Shown here in pieces: positions 18,012-31,701 of a stretch of 64,000 nucleotides of DNA (positions are counted from its first letter, which is position 1; the number at the start of each line of letters is the position of its first letter). Origin of the DNA: Vibrio azureus. GTDB taxonomy: Bacteria > Pseudomonadota > Gammaproteobacteria > Enterobacterales > Vibrionaceae. The DNA lies in NCBI RefSeq assembly GCF_002849855.1, contig NZ_CP018616.1:2914001-2978000 (forward strand), in the 5' to 3' direction. The notes below the pieces were generated by a model that had not been told where the DNA came from, ran no database searches, and saw only the letters and a list, made by a program, of their open reading frames with translations. The position numbers and the translations under genes are program-made.

Positions 18012-18964
18012 CTCAGAGAGACCTCTCCGCCAATATAGGTCTCTAAACCATTGTCAGTTTCAATCACAATACCTCCTTGGTGATCGATCCCTTTGACAAT
18101 GCCGTGCACTTCTCTTGGCCCAATAAGTAATTTAACTGAGCGACCTAAAAAGTTATCCAATCGGTTCCAACGTTCAACAAACCCAGTTAATCCAGTCAAC
18201 TCATATTCCACAAGTGCACGTTGCCACTTTTCGATCAAATTGATGGCCAGTTGAGTACGGTCTACCACAGCGCCATTATTAATTTGATTCAACATCATCC
18301 ATGGTTGGTCAATATCAGGTTGTTGATCTGGCATACCAATATTCAACCCCATGCCAATCACGACATGTGCGGCACCACCCGTTTGCCCTGAGAGCTCAAC
18401 TAAAATTCCAGCCAGTTTCTTATCTTGATAATAAATATCATTGGGCCACTTTAACTTGACACCTTGAATGCCGATACTTTCAATTGCTTCAACGGCTGCG
18501 ACGCCTATTGCTAGGCTTAGCCCCATCGCAGCTGCCATGCCTGCATCTAAGCGCCAATACATAGATAAGTATAAATTGGTACCAAAAGGTGAAACCCAGT
18601 GTCGGCCTCGACGCCCTCGTCCCTGAGTTTGATACTCAGCAAGACAAACGCGACCTTTTTCCGATTTGTCCACATTATCGAGCAAATATTGATTGGTTGA
18701 ATCAATGACTGAAATGAGTTCACATTGGCTAGCTGTGCTAGCTTGAATCTTCTTTTCATCGAGTAACTGTAAAGGAGACGCAAGCTGATAACCACGGCCT
18801 TGAACCCGATAAATATCCACTCCCCAGTCGTTAAGTGTTTTAACGTGTTTTGCAATCGCCGCTCGCGAGATCCCTAGAGCCTGCCCCAAACATTCACCGG
18901 AGTGAAACCCGCCATCACTCAGTGTTTTCAATATATGTAGTTTCACTGAATGCTCTTTCTTCAT
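17996..18964 (-). CDS. birA: Biotin--protein ligase / biotin operon repressor BirA
   Basis: Bifunctional protein: it makes biotinyl-AMP, attaches biotin to the acetyl-CoA carboxylase carrier protein, and represses biotin genes when biotin is in excess. The 322-residue sequence has an N-terminal winged helix-turn-helix (GECLGQALGISRAAIAKHVK, about 24-43), so it is a repressor-type BirA. The ligase signature GRGRRGRHW is at 116-124 (numbering from one codon upstream) and KWPNDIYY further on. The start at ATG 18964 overlaps the murB stop by one base (TGATG), which implies translational coupling. Confidence 0.96.
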   Translation of the reverse strand: MKKEHSVKLHILKTLSDGGFHSGECLGQALGISRAAIAKHVKTLNDWGVDIYRVQGRGYQLASPLQLLDEKKIQASTASQCELISVIDSTNQYLLDNVDKSEKGRVCLAEYQTQGRGRRGRHWVSPFGTNLYLSMYWRLDAGMAAAMGLSLAIGVAAVEAIESIGIQGVKLKWPNDIYYQDKKLAGILVELSGQTGGAAHVVIGMGLNIGMPDQQPDIDQPWMMLNQINNGAVVDRTQLAINLIEKWQRALVEYELTGLTGFVERWNRLDNFLGRSVKLLIGPREVHGIVKGIDHQGGIVIETDNGLETYIGGEVSLRKNSH

Positions 18965-20004
18965 CAAACTGCCTCGATCTTTGCTAAATTCGTTTCTGCT
19001 GTACTGCCCATAAAACGGACTTCATGTTCTAGTACTATCTGATATTTGTTCCACACTGCTCTTTTCACCAGAGAAGCTAAATGAATAATATCTTCTGCGC
19101 TGCAATTATCCGCGTTGGTTAAAACCAAGGCCTGCTGCGGATGCACTTGAGCACCATTCACAGAGACCCCTTTTAAACCACATTGATCAATCAACCATCC
19201 GGCCGCAACTTTGATCCCAGCATCGCTAGGATAAGCCACGATATCAGCATACTGCTCTTTAAGTTGATCATAGTGATCTTTCTCGATCACCGGGTTTTTG
19301 AAAAAGCTGCCTGCATTACCCACTCGATCTGGATCTGGTAGTTTTTCTTTTCGAATTTCGCAAACACGCTCAAAGATCGCTCTTGGACTCAACGCCTCTT
19401 TTGCAATGGTTTGTAAAGGGCCATATTGATTGAGTGGCTGCCATTTTTTCGATAACTTAAGCCCAACTCCTGTGATAAAACATTGGCCTAATAGTGCTTG
19501 TTTGAAAATAGAATCACGGTAGCCAAAGTGACAATCCTCTGCCGTCATACGCTGAGTTGCAAAAGTCTGTAAGTCCAAAATATCGACGTAATCGCACACA
19601 TTTTGAAATTCCTGCCCATAAGCTCCGATGTTCTGAATAGGAGCAGACCCCACACAACCAGGAATTAAGGCCAAGTTTTCTAGTCCACCCATACCTTTGT
19701 CCACACACCATTCAACCAAACTTGGCCAATCCTCACCACCTTCAACATGCAATAAGTAGTGTGTTTCTGTTTCCTGTATCGATTTACCCATTAGGCGATT
19801 AACAATAACGACTCCCTGATAAGGGCAGGTAAAAAGAACGTTACTACCTTTGCCTAGAAAAAGCTTGGGTATGGTTTGTAACTTTGGGCTTTTAAAAAGC
19901 TTTACCACGTCATCAACGGATTCAACCACGGCAAGGTAGTCACAAGTTTGCTCGATACCGAACGTGTGAAAAGCCTTAAGGCTTGCGTGTTCTTTAATTT
20001 CCAT
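18964..20004 (-). CDS. murB: UDP-N-acetylenolpyruvoylglucosamine reductase
   Basis: FAD- and NADPH-dependent enzyme that reduces UDP-GlcNAc-enolpyruvate to UDP-MurNAc in peptidoglycan synthesis. FAD-binding (GKGSNVLF, GLENLALIPGCVGSAPIQNIGAYG) and catalytic (GNAGSFFKNP, LEHEVRF) motifs are intact. The start was chosen at ATG 20004 because MEIKEHASLKAFHTFGIEQ places HTF at the same distance from the N-terminus as I recall for V. cholerae MurB. Two in-frame TTG codons (20016, 20022) are alternatives, and the 20022 one has a better-spaced AAGAGA. Confidence 0.95.
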   Translation of the reverse strand: MEIKEHASLKAFHTFGIEQTCDYLAVVESVDDVVKLFKSPKLQTIPKLFLGKGSNVLFTCPYQGVVIVNRLMGKSIQETETHYLLHVEGGEDWPSLVEWCVDKGMGGLENLALIPGCVGSAPIQNIGAYGQEFQNVCDYVDILDLQTFATQRMTAEDCHFGYRDSIFKQALLGQCFITGVGLKLSKKWQPLNQYGPLQTIAKEALSPRAIFERVCEIRKEKLPDPDRVGNAGSFFKNPVIEKDHYDQLKEQYADIVAYPSDAGIKVAAGWLIDQCGLKGVSVNGAQVHPQQALVLTNADNCSAEDIIHLASLVKRAVWNKYQIVLEHEVRFMGSTAETNLAKIEAV

Positions 20005-20080
20005 ATGGATTTGCAACACCAAGTGAGATTCTCTTAAACTGTAAACATTCTACATTACTTATCTTATCACTGCAGCGACA

Positions 20081-20536
20081 ATGCCCGACTCATTACACAT
20101 AGAGGAATTACCACCTCTTAAGCTTCCTCTTATTAAAAAGCTCTATAAACAATATTACCCAGCAGGAAAAGCCAAAAGCGATGAACTGATCCTCACGGCG
20201 ATACAAGCAGGGAATATCGTTGCCTTGCTTAGGTTAAAAAATATCGACCGTTTTCGTCTTCTTACTGGAATGCTTGTTATTCCTGATTACCGAGGAACTG
20301 GCGTTGGTAAATCTCTCCTTGCTCACTGCAAGCAGCATATTTTTAAAGAGTCTGACTACTGTTTCGCTTTCAGTCATTTAGAGAGTTATTACTCTCAATA
20401 TGGTTTTAAAAGCATCACGACTGATGAACTTCCGCCTGCTTTAAGAATCTCATTTTTACGATACGTCGAGAGTGGAAAAGATCTCATTCCGATGCAATTT
20501 AGCTCTGAACATGCGGTAAATTGCGAGCTTTTGTAG
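20081..20536 (+). CDS. GNAT family N-acetyltransferase
   Basis: A 151-residue protein of the GCN5-related acetyltransferase fold. The acetyl-CoA pyrophosphate-binding motif RGTGVGKSLLAHCKQ is at about residues 70-84, following the beta-strand LLTGMLVIPDY. A C-terminal SYYSQYGFK segment matches the family's motif B. The substrate is unknown. It overlaps nothing, is followed by pssA on the same strand after 71 bp, and is divergent from murB, so it may be co-transcribed with pssA. This pair is absent at the equivalent place in E. coli. Confidence 0.85.
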   Translation: MPDSLHIEELPPLKLPLIKKLYKQYYPAGKAKSDELILTAIQAGNIVALLRLKNIDRFRLLTGMLVIPDYRGTGVGKSLLAHCKQHIFKESDYCFAFSHLESYYSQYGFKSITTDELPPALRISFLRYVESGKDLIPMQFSSEHAVNCELL

Positions 20537-20607
20537 CCAGTCAATTCAGTTCTTTGTTAGAATATAAGGTTCGCAATATTGCATTTAATCAAGGTACCCA
20601 CACTGAT

Positions 20608-21948
20608 ATGATAGTAAGTAGGAATCCATTCGAACCGTTGCCAAGTCTCGCGGTAAAGCCAGATAATTTTGAGGTACTTCTTTCTGCAGAGTCTTTCAGA
20701 ATTCGCCTGCTTGATGCCATCAGCAAAGCAACGTCACGAATTTACCTAGTCGCTCTCTATCTAGAAGACGATGCCGCAGGCCGCGAGATTTTCACTGCCC
20801 TCTACGAAGCAAAACAAAGAAATCCCGGTTTGGATATCAATGTATGTGTTGATTGGCACCGAGCCCAACGAGGATTAATCGGGGCAGAATCATCAGAAGG
20901 TAACGCTGCATTATATAAAAAGTTTGCCAATACCTTTAAACACTCAGTTCCCGTTTATGGTATCCCTGTAAGAGGAAAAGAAGTCTTTGGTGTGCTGCAC
21001 TTAAAAGGCTTTATTGTCGATGATACCGTCATCTATAGCGGGGCAAGCTTGAATAATGTCTACCTGCAATACAACGAGCGCTACCGCTTTGACCGTTACC
21101 ATGTGATTAGTCACAAAGCCTTGGCTGACTCTATGGTTAAGTTTATTCAAGATGAAATGATTGCTCACCCTGCAGTAAACGACCTAGCCCGTGAAGATAA
21201 GCCTGAAACAAAAGAGATCAAAGCAGATATTCGTCAACTGCGTTCTTCCCTAGCCCGTGCTAAATATCAATTCATCGCTGAAGAAGCGGCGCCACAAGAC
21301 GTAAAAGTCACGCCTTTAGTCGGTTTAGGAAAACGTCGTAATCTTCTGAATCAAAAAATCGTCCAACTTTTAGCGTCGGCAAAAGAAGAGATTTTTATCT
21401 GCACTCCATATTTTAACCTGCCAAAATCACTCCATCGTGAGGTAAAGCGGGCAATAAAACGCGGTGTCAAAGTGACCGTTGTTGTCGGTGATAAAACAGC
21501 CAATGATTTTTACATTTCACCAGAAGAAGAGTTTAAAACCATTGGCGGCCTTCCTTACCTTTACGAGCTAAACTTACGACGTTTTGCCAAAGCAAATGAA
21601 GCAAGTATCGCGGCTCGTAAGCTGTCTATCCACCTATGGAAACACGCGAATAACAGCTTCCACCTTAAAGGTATCTGGGTCGATAAGCGCTATATGTTAC
21701 TTACTGGCAATAACCTAAACCCTCGTGCTTGGGCATTAGATCTTGAGAATGGTCTTCTTGTTCAAGATGAGAAAGGGTTAATGAAAGAAAAGTTTGAGCA
21801 TGAAGTCTCTAATATTCTGGAGCATACTCAACTGATCTGTACTTATAAACAATTGGAAAAGTTAGAAGATTACCCACCTGTGGTTCAGAAGCTGGTTCGC
21901 AAGATAACTCGAATCAAAGCAGATGGTGTACTTAAGCGTATCCTGTAA
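20608..21948 (+). CDS. pssA: CDP-diacylglycerol--serine O-phosphatidyltransferase
   Basis: Makes phosphatidylserine from CDP-diacylglycerol and L-serine, the committed step to phosphatidylethanolamine. It belongs to the phospholipase-D type found in enterics, not the membrane-embedded type. Two HxKxxxxD catalytic motifs are present: HLKGFIVD at residues 131-138 and HLKGIWVD later, before the conserved TGNNLNPRAW. Length is 446, near E. coli's 451. The start is set at ATG 20608 (MIVSRNPFEPLP); the 29-codon in-frame extension upstream is not homologous. A terminator follows. Confidence 0.96.
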   Translation: MIVSRNPFEPLPSLAVKPDNFEVLLSAESFRIRLLDAISKATSRIYLVALYLEDDAAGREIFTALYEAKQRNPGLDINVCVDWHRAQRGLIGAESSEGNAALYKKFANTFKHSVPVYGIPVRGKEVFGVLHLKGFIVDDTVIYSGASLNNVYLQYNERYRFDRYHVISHKALADSMVKFIQDEMIAHPAVNDLAREDKPETKEIKADIRQLRSSLARAKYQFIAEEAAPQDVKVTPLVGLGKRRNLLNQKIVQLLASAKEEIFICTPYFNLPKSLHREVKRAIKRGVKVTVVVGDKTANDFYISPEEEFKTIGGLPYLYELNLRRFAKANEASIAARKLSIHLWKHANNSFHLKGIWVDKRYMLLTGNNLNPRAWALDLENGLLVQDEKGLMKEKFEHEVSNILEHTQLICTYKQLEKLEDYPPVVQKLVRKITRIKADGVLKRIL

Positions 21949-21980
21949 CTGGCTATATCCAAGTAACCCTATCACCACTG

Positions 21981-22004
21981 ACCCAGCTTTATGCTGGGTT
22001 TTTT
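21981..22004 (+). terminator. Terminator of pssA
   Basis: A 7-bp stem acccagc / gctgggt with a 5-nt loop is followed by TTTTT on the plus strand, 33 bp past the pssA stop. Confidence 0.85.
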
Positions 22005-22292
22005 GAATGTTTCTCCGTCAATCTAATGCTTGGCTAGATCATAAACAAGCCAACTCTCTTCCGTATACAAAGAAGCCCTAGTATCGTCTACTAGGACTTT
22101 ATTTGAGTCAATTGTAGAACTGCGGGGACGCCAATAGTTCAGAAGTTGTGATCAAACTAGACTCATACCCTGAAAAGGAAAATCTCTTTGCTTTAAACGA
22201 CAAAGGCTGGGTTTCTAAATAAATGGCTGAGTAGCTGGGCTTGCACTCAATTGGACTCGTTGGTCGTAGACCAAAATAATATCGCAAATACG
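22005..22292. other. Gene-free spacer with a possible ORF relic
   Basis: No intact gene. In the plus strand a 33-codon open stretch without a start codon (about 22121-22222) encodes VVIKLDSYPEKENLFALNDK and ends with GWVSK and a stop. It looks like the C-terminus of a decayed gene, but I cannot name it. Confidence 0.35.
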
Positions 22293-22321
22293 AAAAGACC
22301 TCAGCATTTCTGCTGAGGTCT
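22293..22321 (-). terminator. Terminator of the rRNA operon
   Basis: The 11-bp perfect stem agacctcagca / tgctgaggtct is followed by TTTTCG on the minus strand, right after tRNA-Asp. It is the final terminator of the rrn transcript. Confidence 0.9.
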
Positions 22322-22329
22322 GGGATAAG

Positions 22330-22406
22330 TGGCGGAGCGGACGGGACTCGAACCCGCGACCCCCGGCGTGACAGGCCGGTATTCTAACCAACTGAACTAC
22401 CGCTCC
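22330..22406 (-). tRNA. tRNA-Asp (anticodon GTC), distal gene of rrn operon
   Basis: A 77-nt cloverleaf begins GGAGCGGTAGTTCAGTTGG and ends CCGCTCC-G-CCA with encoded CCA. The anticodon loop is CTGTCAC. It lies after the 5S gene on the same strand, so it is transcribed with the rRNA operon, as in several E. coli rrn operons. Confidence 0.97.
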
Positions 22407-22439
22407 GCACTGGTTAGACTTAAAGTCTAAGTTTTTGTC

Positions 22440-22463
22440 TTCACTTTTTTATAAAAAGTGAAA
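22440..22463 (-). other. Inverted repeat between 5S and tRNA-Asp
   Basis: ttcacttttt / aaaaagtgaa with a 3-5 nt loop. It may be a processing or weak termination hairpin that limits read-through into tRNA-Asp. Confidence 0.5.
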
Positions 22464-22472
22464 ATAAATTAA

Positions 22473-22592
22473 AGCCTGGCGATGTCCTACTCTCACATGG
22501 GGAAGCCCCACACTACCATCGGCGCTAATTCGTTTCACTTCTGAGTTCGGGATGGAAGTCAGGTGGGTCCAAATCGCTATGGTCGCCAAGCA
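22473..22592 (-). rRNA. rrf: 5S ribosomal RNA
   Basis: A 120-nt gene on the minus strand begins TGCTTGGCGACCATAGCG and ends with AGGACATCGCCAGGC, the classic gamma-proteobacterial 5S ends that pair with each other. Conserved loop sequence CCGAACTCAGAAGTGAAACG is present. Ends are set by that pairing and could be off by one or two bases. Confidence 0.97.
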
Positions 22593-22705
22593 AATTCTGT
22601 TTTAAACCCTGTTATCAGGATTTAAATAATCTGGAAAGCTGTTTCAGTTCTTACACATTCAATTCGTTCTTGCTTTGAGTCCATCAAAACCCTTTGGGTG
22701 TTGTA

Positions 22706-25594
<2,889 letters not shown>

Positions 25595-25850
25595 ATACAA
25601 CCCCAAAGAGTTTCAGAAGAAATCTTGAGCTTGTTGTTTAAACAACCAAAATTTGCTATCTCATTATTTGAATGAGCGAGATAGCGTTCGATTTTGCCGG
25701 ACTCAAATATGTTTTGCTTCATTCGTTAAGAACGAAGTAAAACCCAAGAACACTTGAATGTGTATTGGTACCTACATCTTTAAAAGACATAGGATTTGAG
25801 AACTTTTATTAGATAACAATCAATCAAATTGTTATCTGTCAGCTTTCCAA

Positions 25851-25863
25851 ATTGTTAAAGAGC
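25851..25863 (-). promoter_or_regulatory. boxA antitermination site before 23S
   Basis: On the minus strand GCTCTTTAACAAT matches the rrn boxA consensus bound by NusB-S10. It lies in the 16S-23S spacer, between tRNA-Glu and 23S, the usual second boxA of enteric-type rrn operons. Confidence 0.85.
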
Positions 25864-25930
25864 GAATTACTTAAGATAAAGTAACCATTTTTAAAAGCAC
25901 TCGTATTTTTCAAAAAAATGCGCTTAAAGA

Positions 25931-26006
25931 TGGTATCCCGTAGGGGAGTCGAACCCCTGTTACCGCCGTGAAAGGGCGGTGTCCTAGGCCTCTAGACGAA
26001 CGGGAC
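25931..26006 (-). tRNA. gltT: tRNA-Glu (anticodon TTC) in 16S-23S spacer
   Basis: A 76-nt cloverleaf begins GTCCCGTTCGTCTAGAGG and ends with CCA. The anticodon loop is CTTTCAC. A single spacer tRNA-Glu matches the E. coli rrnB arrangement, which is the operon next to murI and murB there too. Confidence 0.97.
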
Positions 26007-26096
26007 ACTAAGTTGAACATCTTGGGGGATGTTCTTTCTCTTTTACTTTATAAACCGTATCAATCTGTGTGGACACTTGTCTTAATAATCATCGTA

Positions 26097-27649
<1,553 letters not shown>

Positions 27650-27870
27650 AAAGTTTTTTTCGGCTCAATGAATACTGACTTCAAAACTCATCCTTACTCA
27701 AAAGTAAGAAGTAATTTTAAAGCTATTACCATTCCAACAGAATGATAATGAATTGACTGTGCCAAGTCTTTCGACTCGTTTGGTCACTCAGTTCACTGAA
27801 ACCTAATTTGAAGCTAAAGCTTCTAATTGGATTATCATCAACGAGTGCCCACACAGATTGATAGGTCTAT

Positions 27871-27883
27871 ATTGTTAAAGAGC
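27871..27883 (-). promoter_or_regulatory. boxA antitermination site in the 16S leader
   Basis: On the minus strand GCTCTTTAACAAT, identical to the second copy before 23S, lies about 220 bp upstream of mature 16S and about 50 bp downstream of P2. It is the nut-like site for rRNA antitermination. Confidence 0.85.
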
Positions 27884-27930
27884 TTTTCTAACTGACTCAT
27901 CGCTTCAGCGTTTCGTCGTTAGGGGTGCGT

Positions 27931-27958
27931 ATCTTACGCTTCCCATTTAGAGAGTCAA
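27931..27958 (-). promoter_or_regulatory. rrn promoter P2
   Basis: On the minus strand TTGACT (27958-27953), a 16-nt spacer and TAAGAT (27936-27931) are followed by a GC-rich start region. The position, about 105 bp downstream of P1, matches the tandem P1-P2 layout of enteric rrn operons. Confidence 0.75.
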
Positions 27959-28033
27959 GTCTTTTTTAAATCCTTTTCTCTCTTTTTCGACTCGTTGTGT
28001 GACTTTCGCCTCACTCCGTGTCGATGGATGCGC

Positions 28034-28061
28034 ATTATAGGTACTTTCTATTCGGGTGCAA
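28034..28061 (-). promoter_or_regulatory. rrn promoter P1
   Basis: On the minus strand TTGCAC (28061-28056), a 16-nt spacer and a perfect TATAAT (28039-28034) are followed by the GCGC discriminator. Upstream (28062-28115) is an A/T-rich stretch with A-tracts, consistent with an UP element. This is the strongest promoter signature in the window. Confidence 0.85.
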
Positions 28062-28253
28062 CTCTTTTTCTAGAAAAAAATAACCAAGCGACTAAAAATT
28101 ACACAAAAAAACAGTTAATGCATATTTCTTCATCACATTTGAGACATATCACAGCAATGGGTTGGAAAAACATCAGTCATAGACGTAATATTTATATGTC
28201 TATTTTGTTAATAGTCAGACAAACCCTTATTCTCTATTTATGTAGTAACTAAA

Positions 28254-28709
28254 ATGACATCTAAAAAAAATTTAATCTTGTGTGCTGTCTTAGTGGTTCT
28301 TGGTGGAGTAGTTTTTTCTTACTTTCCAGTATCACCCATTGTCAGCTTCGTATTTGGTGTTGTCGCTACCCTTTTCATCTTTACCATTTCAAGCAAGACA
28401 CCTACTGTTCAATCTTCGGATTCTGATCCTTCAACCAAAACTTTATATGTCGGTAACCTTCCATACAGAGCAAATGAAGTAGATGTGCGTAATCTATTTG
28501 CCGAATATGGCCAGGTATATACCGTCAGACTGATGAAAGACAAACGTACTGGTAAAAGACGTGGGTTTGGTTTTGTCGTTATGGCAGCCAATCATGCTTC
28601 GGATGCCATAACTAAACTCAATGAACATGAGTATATGGAAAGAAAGCTAAAGGTTCGTATCGCCAATGACCCTAAGCATCCTGACTCTGGTAGAGTTGAA
28701 CTGGGCTAA
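28254..28709 (+). CDS. Membrane-anchored RNA-recognition-motif (RRM) protein
   Basis: A 151-residue protein. Residues 6-47 form two hydrophobic segments ([18 protein letters not shown] and [17 protein letters not shown]). After a Ser/Asp-rich linker, residues 62-140 form one RRM with RNP2 (LYVGNL) and RNP1 ([10 protein letters not shown]), both with the aromatic residues that stack on RNA. The RRM should face the cytoplasm; the RNA target is unknown. It is divergent from the rRNA operon. Its last 38 bp overlap the 3' end of murI tail to tail, which is unusual and may allow antisense effects. Confidence 0.88.
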   Translation: MTSKKNLILCAVLVVLGGVVFSYFPVSPIVSFVFGVVATLFIFTISSKTPTVQSSDSDPSTKTLYVGNLPYRANEVDVRNLFAEYGQVYTVRLMKDKRTGKRRGFGFVVMAANHASDAITKLNEHEYMERKLKVRIANDPKHPDSGRVELG

Positions 28710-29478
28710 AACCTAAATCGGCTAAGCAATGATTCAGTGCATCTTCTTGCCAAGGAGGTGCACTGGAGTAAATTTGTTTACTGCCCTCTGCGGTGTTGAG
28801 GTGGGAAGTTTCTTCTATCAGTAATGTCTTGATGCGTTTTGCTATCGCTAGCCCCGAATCAATCAGCATGATTTTCCCTCCCATTGCACGTGTAATTTCT
28901 TCTTTCAATAATGGGAAGTGTGTACATCCCAACACTGCAACATCTATTTTATCCTGCAGAGGTGCTAGGATCTCTTCAAGCTCACTCAGAACAACATCTT
29001 TACCACGTAGCTTCTCTTCTGCTATATCAACCAAACGTGTGGAGCCTAATAATTCAACAGGCTTACCTTGAGAAAAGTCACGAATGAGTTCATGAGTATA
29101 CTGGCGAGTGACGGTCGCTGGCGTAGCAATCAAACCTATCCCTTTATTGGCCAATAACGAAGCGGGCTTGATGGCAGGCACTACTCCCACAACAGGAATC
29201 GTTAATTTTTCCCTTAAAGATGGTAAGACAATGGTGCTTGCGGTATTGCATGCAATCACCACAATATCGATGTGATGACTTTCGACCAAGTTCGTCACTA
29301 GGTGGTTTACACGTGAAATCACAACATCTTGATCTAACTCACCGTATGGGTAAGCTTCATTATCAAATAGATACAAGTAGTCCAGATGCGGTAAAAGCTG
29401 ATGTATTTCACTAAATACTGACAACCCACCGACGCCAGAGTCGAAGATGAGTACTTTGGGGGGTCTTGCTATTTGCAC
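28672..29478 (-). CDS. murI: Glutamate racemase
   Basis: Cofactor-independent racemase that supplies D-glutamate for peptidoglycan, 268 residues. The two catalytic cysteines sit in VIACNTAST and LGCTHFPLL, and the N-terminus [14 protein letters not shown] is typical. The start appears to be GTG at 29478 ([15 protein letters not shown]); an AAGG lies very close upstream. It lies between btuB and the rRNA operon as in E. coli. The 3' end overlaps the RRM gene on the other strand by 38 bp. Confidence 0.95.
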   Translation of the reverse strand: MQIARPPKVLIFDSGVGGLSVFSEIHQLLPHLDYLYLFDNEAYPYGELDQDVVISRVNHLVTNLVESHHIDIVVIACNTASTIVLPSLREKLTIPVVGVVPAIKPASLLANKGIGLIATPATVTRQYTHELIRDFSQGKPVELLGSTRLVDIAEEKLRGKDVVLSELEEILAPLQDKIDVAVLGCTHFPLLKEEITRAMGGKIMLIDSGLAIAKRIKTLLIEETSHLNTAEGSKQIYSSAPPWQEDALNHCLADLGFSPVQLYQSQDA

Positions 29479-29605
29479 ATGCCTTACTCAATAGATAAAA
29501 ACGCAGTGATCATACTGGTTAGTTTTATTTTGGCAATATTTTGCCTCAATGTCGCCAATATGACCCTGCTTTGTAATTGTGCTTATTTTATAGGTCTATA
29601 CTGAC

Positions 29606-31453
29606 TCAAAATCGATAATCGGTTGATATATAGACTTCTCGACCTGGCGTGGCATAACCATCATACATCTCATAATCCTTATCAAAGGCATTACTTAATT
29701 TTAGGTTAGCATTCCAACGTGAGGTCAGCGCATAAGACGCAGTAAAGTTCCACAAGCTGTAACCCGCTAAACGAGTGGAGCCAGAAAAACGCTCGCCTTG
29801 ATATAAATATTGTGAACCAAGAGTCCATTGGTCAAAGGTCGCGTAAGCCCCCCATTTTGCTCCACGTTTGGAGCGATAAGCTAGAGGTTCATTTTTTCCA
29901 TGTGACTTATCGATCGGATCTTTAAAGTCTAATGATATTTGGTGAGAGATAATGTCCGTATCAAAGTTGAGTTCTAACTCGATCCCTTTTACTTGTGCTT
30001 GACCGACATTTTGCATTGTCGCTCCTCCATATATCAGCATATTTATAATCTGATTACGGTAAGCCGTTACTGCCCAATCAACCAAAGCTTGGCGAGCACT
30101 GAACGAAAGCTCCGTATTACGAGAGGTTTCAGGTTTTAAAGTCGGCATTTCACTGCCTGGATAATATAAATCAAGAAAGCTAGGAGCTCTAAAAGCACTG
30201 CCGCGACTGAAGGTCAGTTCGTAATCTTCAGAAATTTGCCAACCCATCGCAGCTTGCCAAGTGGTGTTATTTCCAAACTGATTGTTATCGTCATTCCGCA
30301 CACTGGCTTCTAACGTCAATTCATCTAAACGGTATTGTGCAATGGCACTTACCCCGATATTCACTCTCGGGTTCTTATCTGGCGCGTAATTCTTTTCCGG
30401 TCCCCACTCCGTTGGGGCAAGGTACCCTTTAGCCAACTTTTCTAATCGTGAGTCCAGCCCTCCGCCAATACTTAAAGATTCATTGACACGGTATGAGTTA
30501 AGCCAAATGCCATTAAGTTGTTCAATGGTCACATGGTCACCGGTCGAGGATTGTGTTCCTGCGGTATGATCGTAGTTATCTTGTTGGCCGTAAGCGAGTT
30601 TCAATTCGGATGAATACGCGTTGATATGTTGCTCCAACGAAAGCTCCGCACCGACATACTCAACTTTACCGACTTTCTTGTGTCGTTCAGTATAGCTATT
30701 ATCGTATTCAAACTCATTGTCATAGGCGGTAAGGCCGATATACCCAATCATATTGTCACGCAGACGTTGCTGGTAACCTAACTTCAGGTTAAAAGATTCA
30801 AAGCCGTGCTCATCGCCATCATTCAAACCATGAATAGGGTGAGCATTAAAGCCATCGACTTTCTCATAACCCAATACACCTTTAAGATGCTGCCCTTCCC
30901 CCGTCGGTTGAGAAATGATAAACGAACCTGTTTTGTGGTTGTTTGCACCATACCCAACAGAAAGAGTGTTCTTATTCGTTTCTAGTTCTGCACGAGTAAT
31001 AATATTGATCACACCAGAAATAGCCTCAGACCCATAAATAGAAGCACGCGCTCCACGAATATAATCAACCCTCTCTACTACATTAAGGGGGAATTGACTG
31101 AAATCGACACTTCCCATCAAACTGCTTGGCATGCGGATACCATCAACCAGAATCAAAACTTGCGATGAACTACCACCACGGACAAAAATCGACGCTTTTT
31201 GACCACGCCCACCATTTTGAGCAACTTCAACACTGGGGAGAGTCCGAAAAACATCCAACAAACTGTTGGCTTGCATGCGCGTGATATCTTCTTGGCTCAC
31301 CGTGACCGTCTGTGCTAAAACAGCCCCATCAACTTGGTCAAAACGGTTTGCGGTCACGATCATTGTATCGTCAACAATATTGGTTTGAGCTTGTGAATAA
31401 GAGGTAGGTAAAAGCAGTGAGGTACAGGCACTCACTATCCATTTTTTTTGCAT
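29606..31453 (-). CDS. btuB: Vitamin B12 TonB-dependent outer-membrane receptor
   Basis: Outer-membrane beta-barrel importing cobalamins with energy from TonB-ExbBD. 615 residues from ATG 31453 ([22 protein letters not shown]), which gives a clean signal peptide and has GGGAAA upstream; an ATG at 31480 lacks a ribosome site. The TonB box-like segment [11 protein letters not shown] follows the signal peptide, then the plug ([31 protein letters not shown]) and the barrel ending in VYISTDYRF with the terminal aromatic residue. A cobalamin riboswitch precedes it. Confidence 0.95.
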   Translation of the reverse strand: MQKKWIVSACTSLLLPTSYSQAQTNIVDDTMIVTANRFDQVDGAVLAQTVTVSQEDITRMQANSLLDVFRTLPSVEVAQNGGRGQKASIFVRGGSSSQVLILVDGIRMPSSLMGSVDFSQFPLNVVERVDYIRGARASIYGSEAISGVINIITRAELETNKNTLSVGYGANNHKTGSFIISQPTGEGQHLKGVLGYEKVDGFNAHPIHGLNDGDEHGFESFNLKLGYQQRLRDNMIGYIGLTAYDNEFEYDNSYTERHKKVGKVEYVGAELSLEQHINAYSSELKLAYGQQDNYDHTAGTQSSTGDHVTIEQLNGIWLNSYRVNESLSIGGGLDSRLEKLAKGYLAPTEWGPEKNYAPDKNPRVNIGVSAIAQYRLDELTLEASVRNDDNNQFGNNTTWQAAMGWQISEDYELTFSRGSAFRAPSFLDLYYPGSEMPTLKPETSRNTELSFSARQALVDWAVTAYRNQIINMLIYGGATMQNVGQAQVKGIELELNFDTDIISHQISLDFKDPIDKSHGKNEPLAYRSKRGAKWGAYATFDQWTLGSQYLYQGERFSGSTRLAGYSLWNFTASYALTSRWNANLKLSNAFDKDYEMYDGYATPGREVYISTDYRF

Positions 31454-31495
31454 TAGTTTTTCCCAAATCGCGTAATTCATACCGAGCCGATGTTA

Positions 31496-31534
31496 TGAAA
31501 AACACCTGAATACCTCGGCTGTTGGCTGGTATTC
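31496..31534 (-). terminator. Putative riboswitch expression platform hairpin
   Basis: On the minus strand GAATACC at the 3' end of the B12 aptamer pairs with GGTATTC 13 nt downstream, and is followed by CAGGTGTTTTT. The stem would compete with the aptamer's last helix, which suggests transcription-termination control. Function is inferred from the arrangement. Confidence 0.5.
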
Positions 31535-31692
31535 GGACTTAAGAGCACGGATTTAACCGCCTACTTGCTCGACTTCCCACATAAATCATGCAGTGTCTGC
31601 TTGAACGTTCGTTCTCTATTACCGCTGCGCGTCAGTTCTGGATTTGCACCAGATTCCCATTTCAGCCATCTAGATTGCTAGTTGGCACCAAC
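31517..31692 (-). ncRNA. Cobalamin riboswitch upstream of btuB
   Basis: The minus-strand leader of btuB contains the conserved B12-aptamer blocks in order: TGGGAATCTGGTGCAAATCC, ACTGACGCGCAGCGGTAA, GACACTGC, TGTGGGAAGTC, and AAGTCCGAATACCAGCC. These match the E. coli btuB leader closely. Binding of adenosylcobalamin is expected to lower btuB expression. Confidence 0.93.
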
Positions 31693-31701
31693 TGAGGACG
31701 A

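Noticed and set aside
27995..28252. 85-codon plus-strand frame upstream of the RRM gene
   Set aside because: Covers the rrn P1 promoter and its A-tract upstream region; translation is not protein-like.
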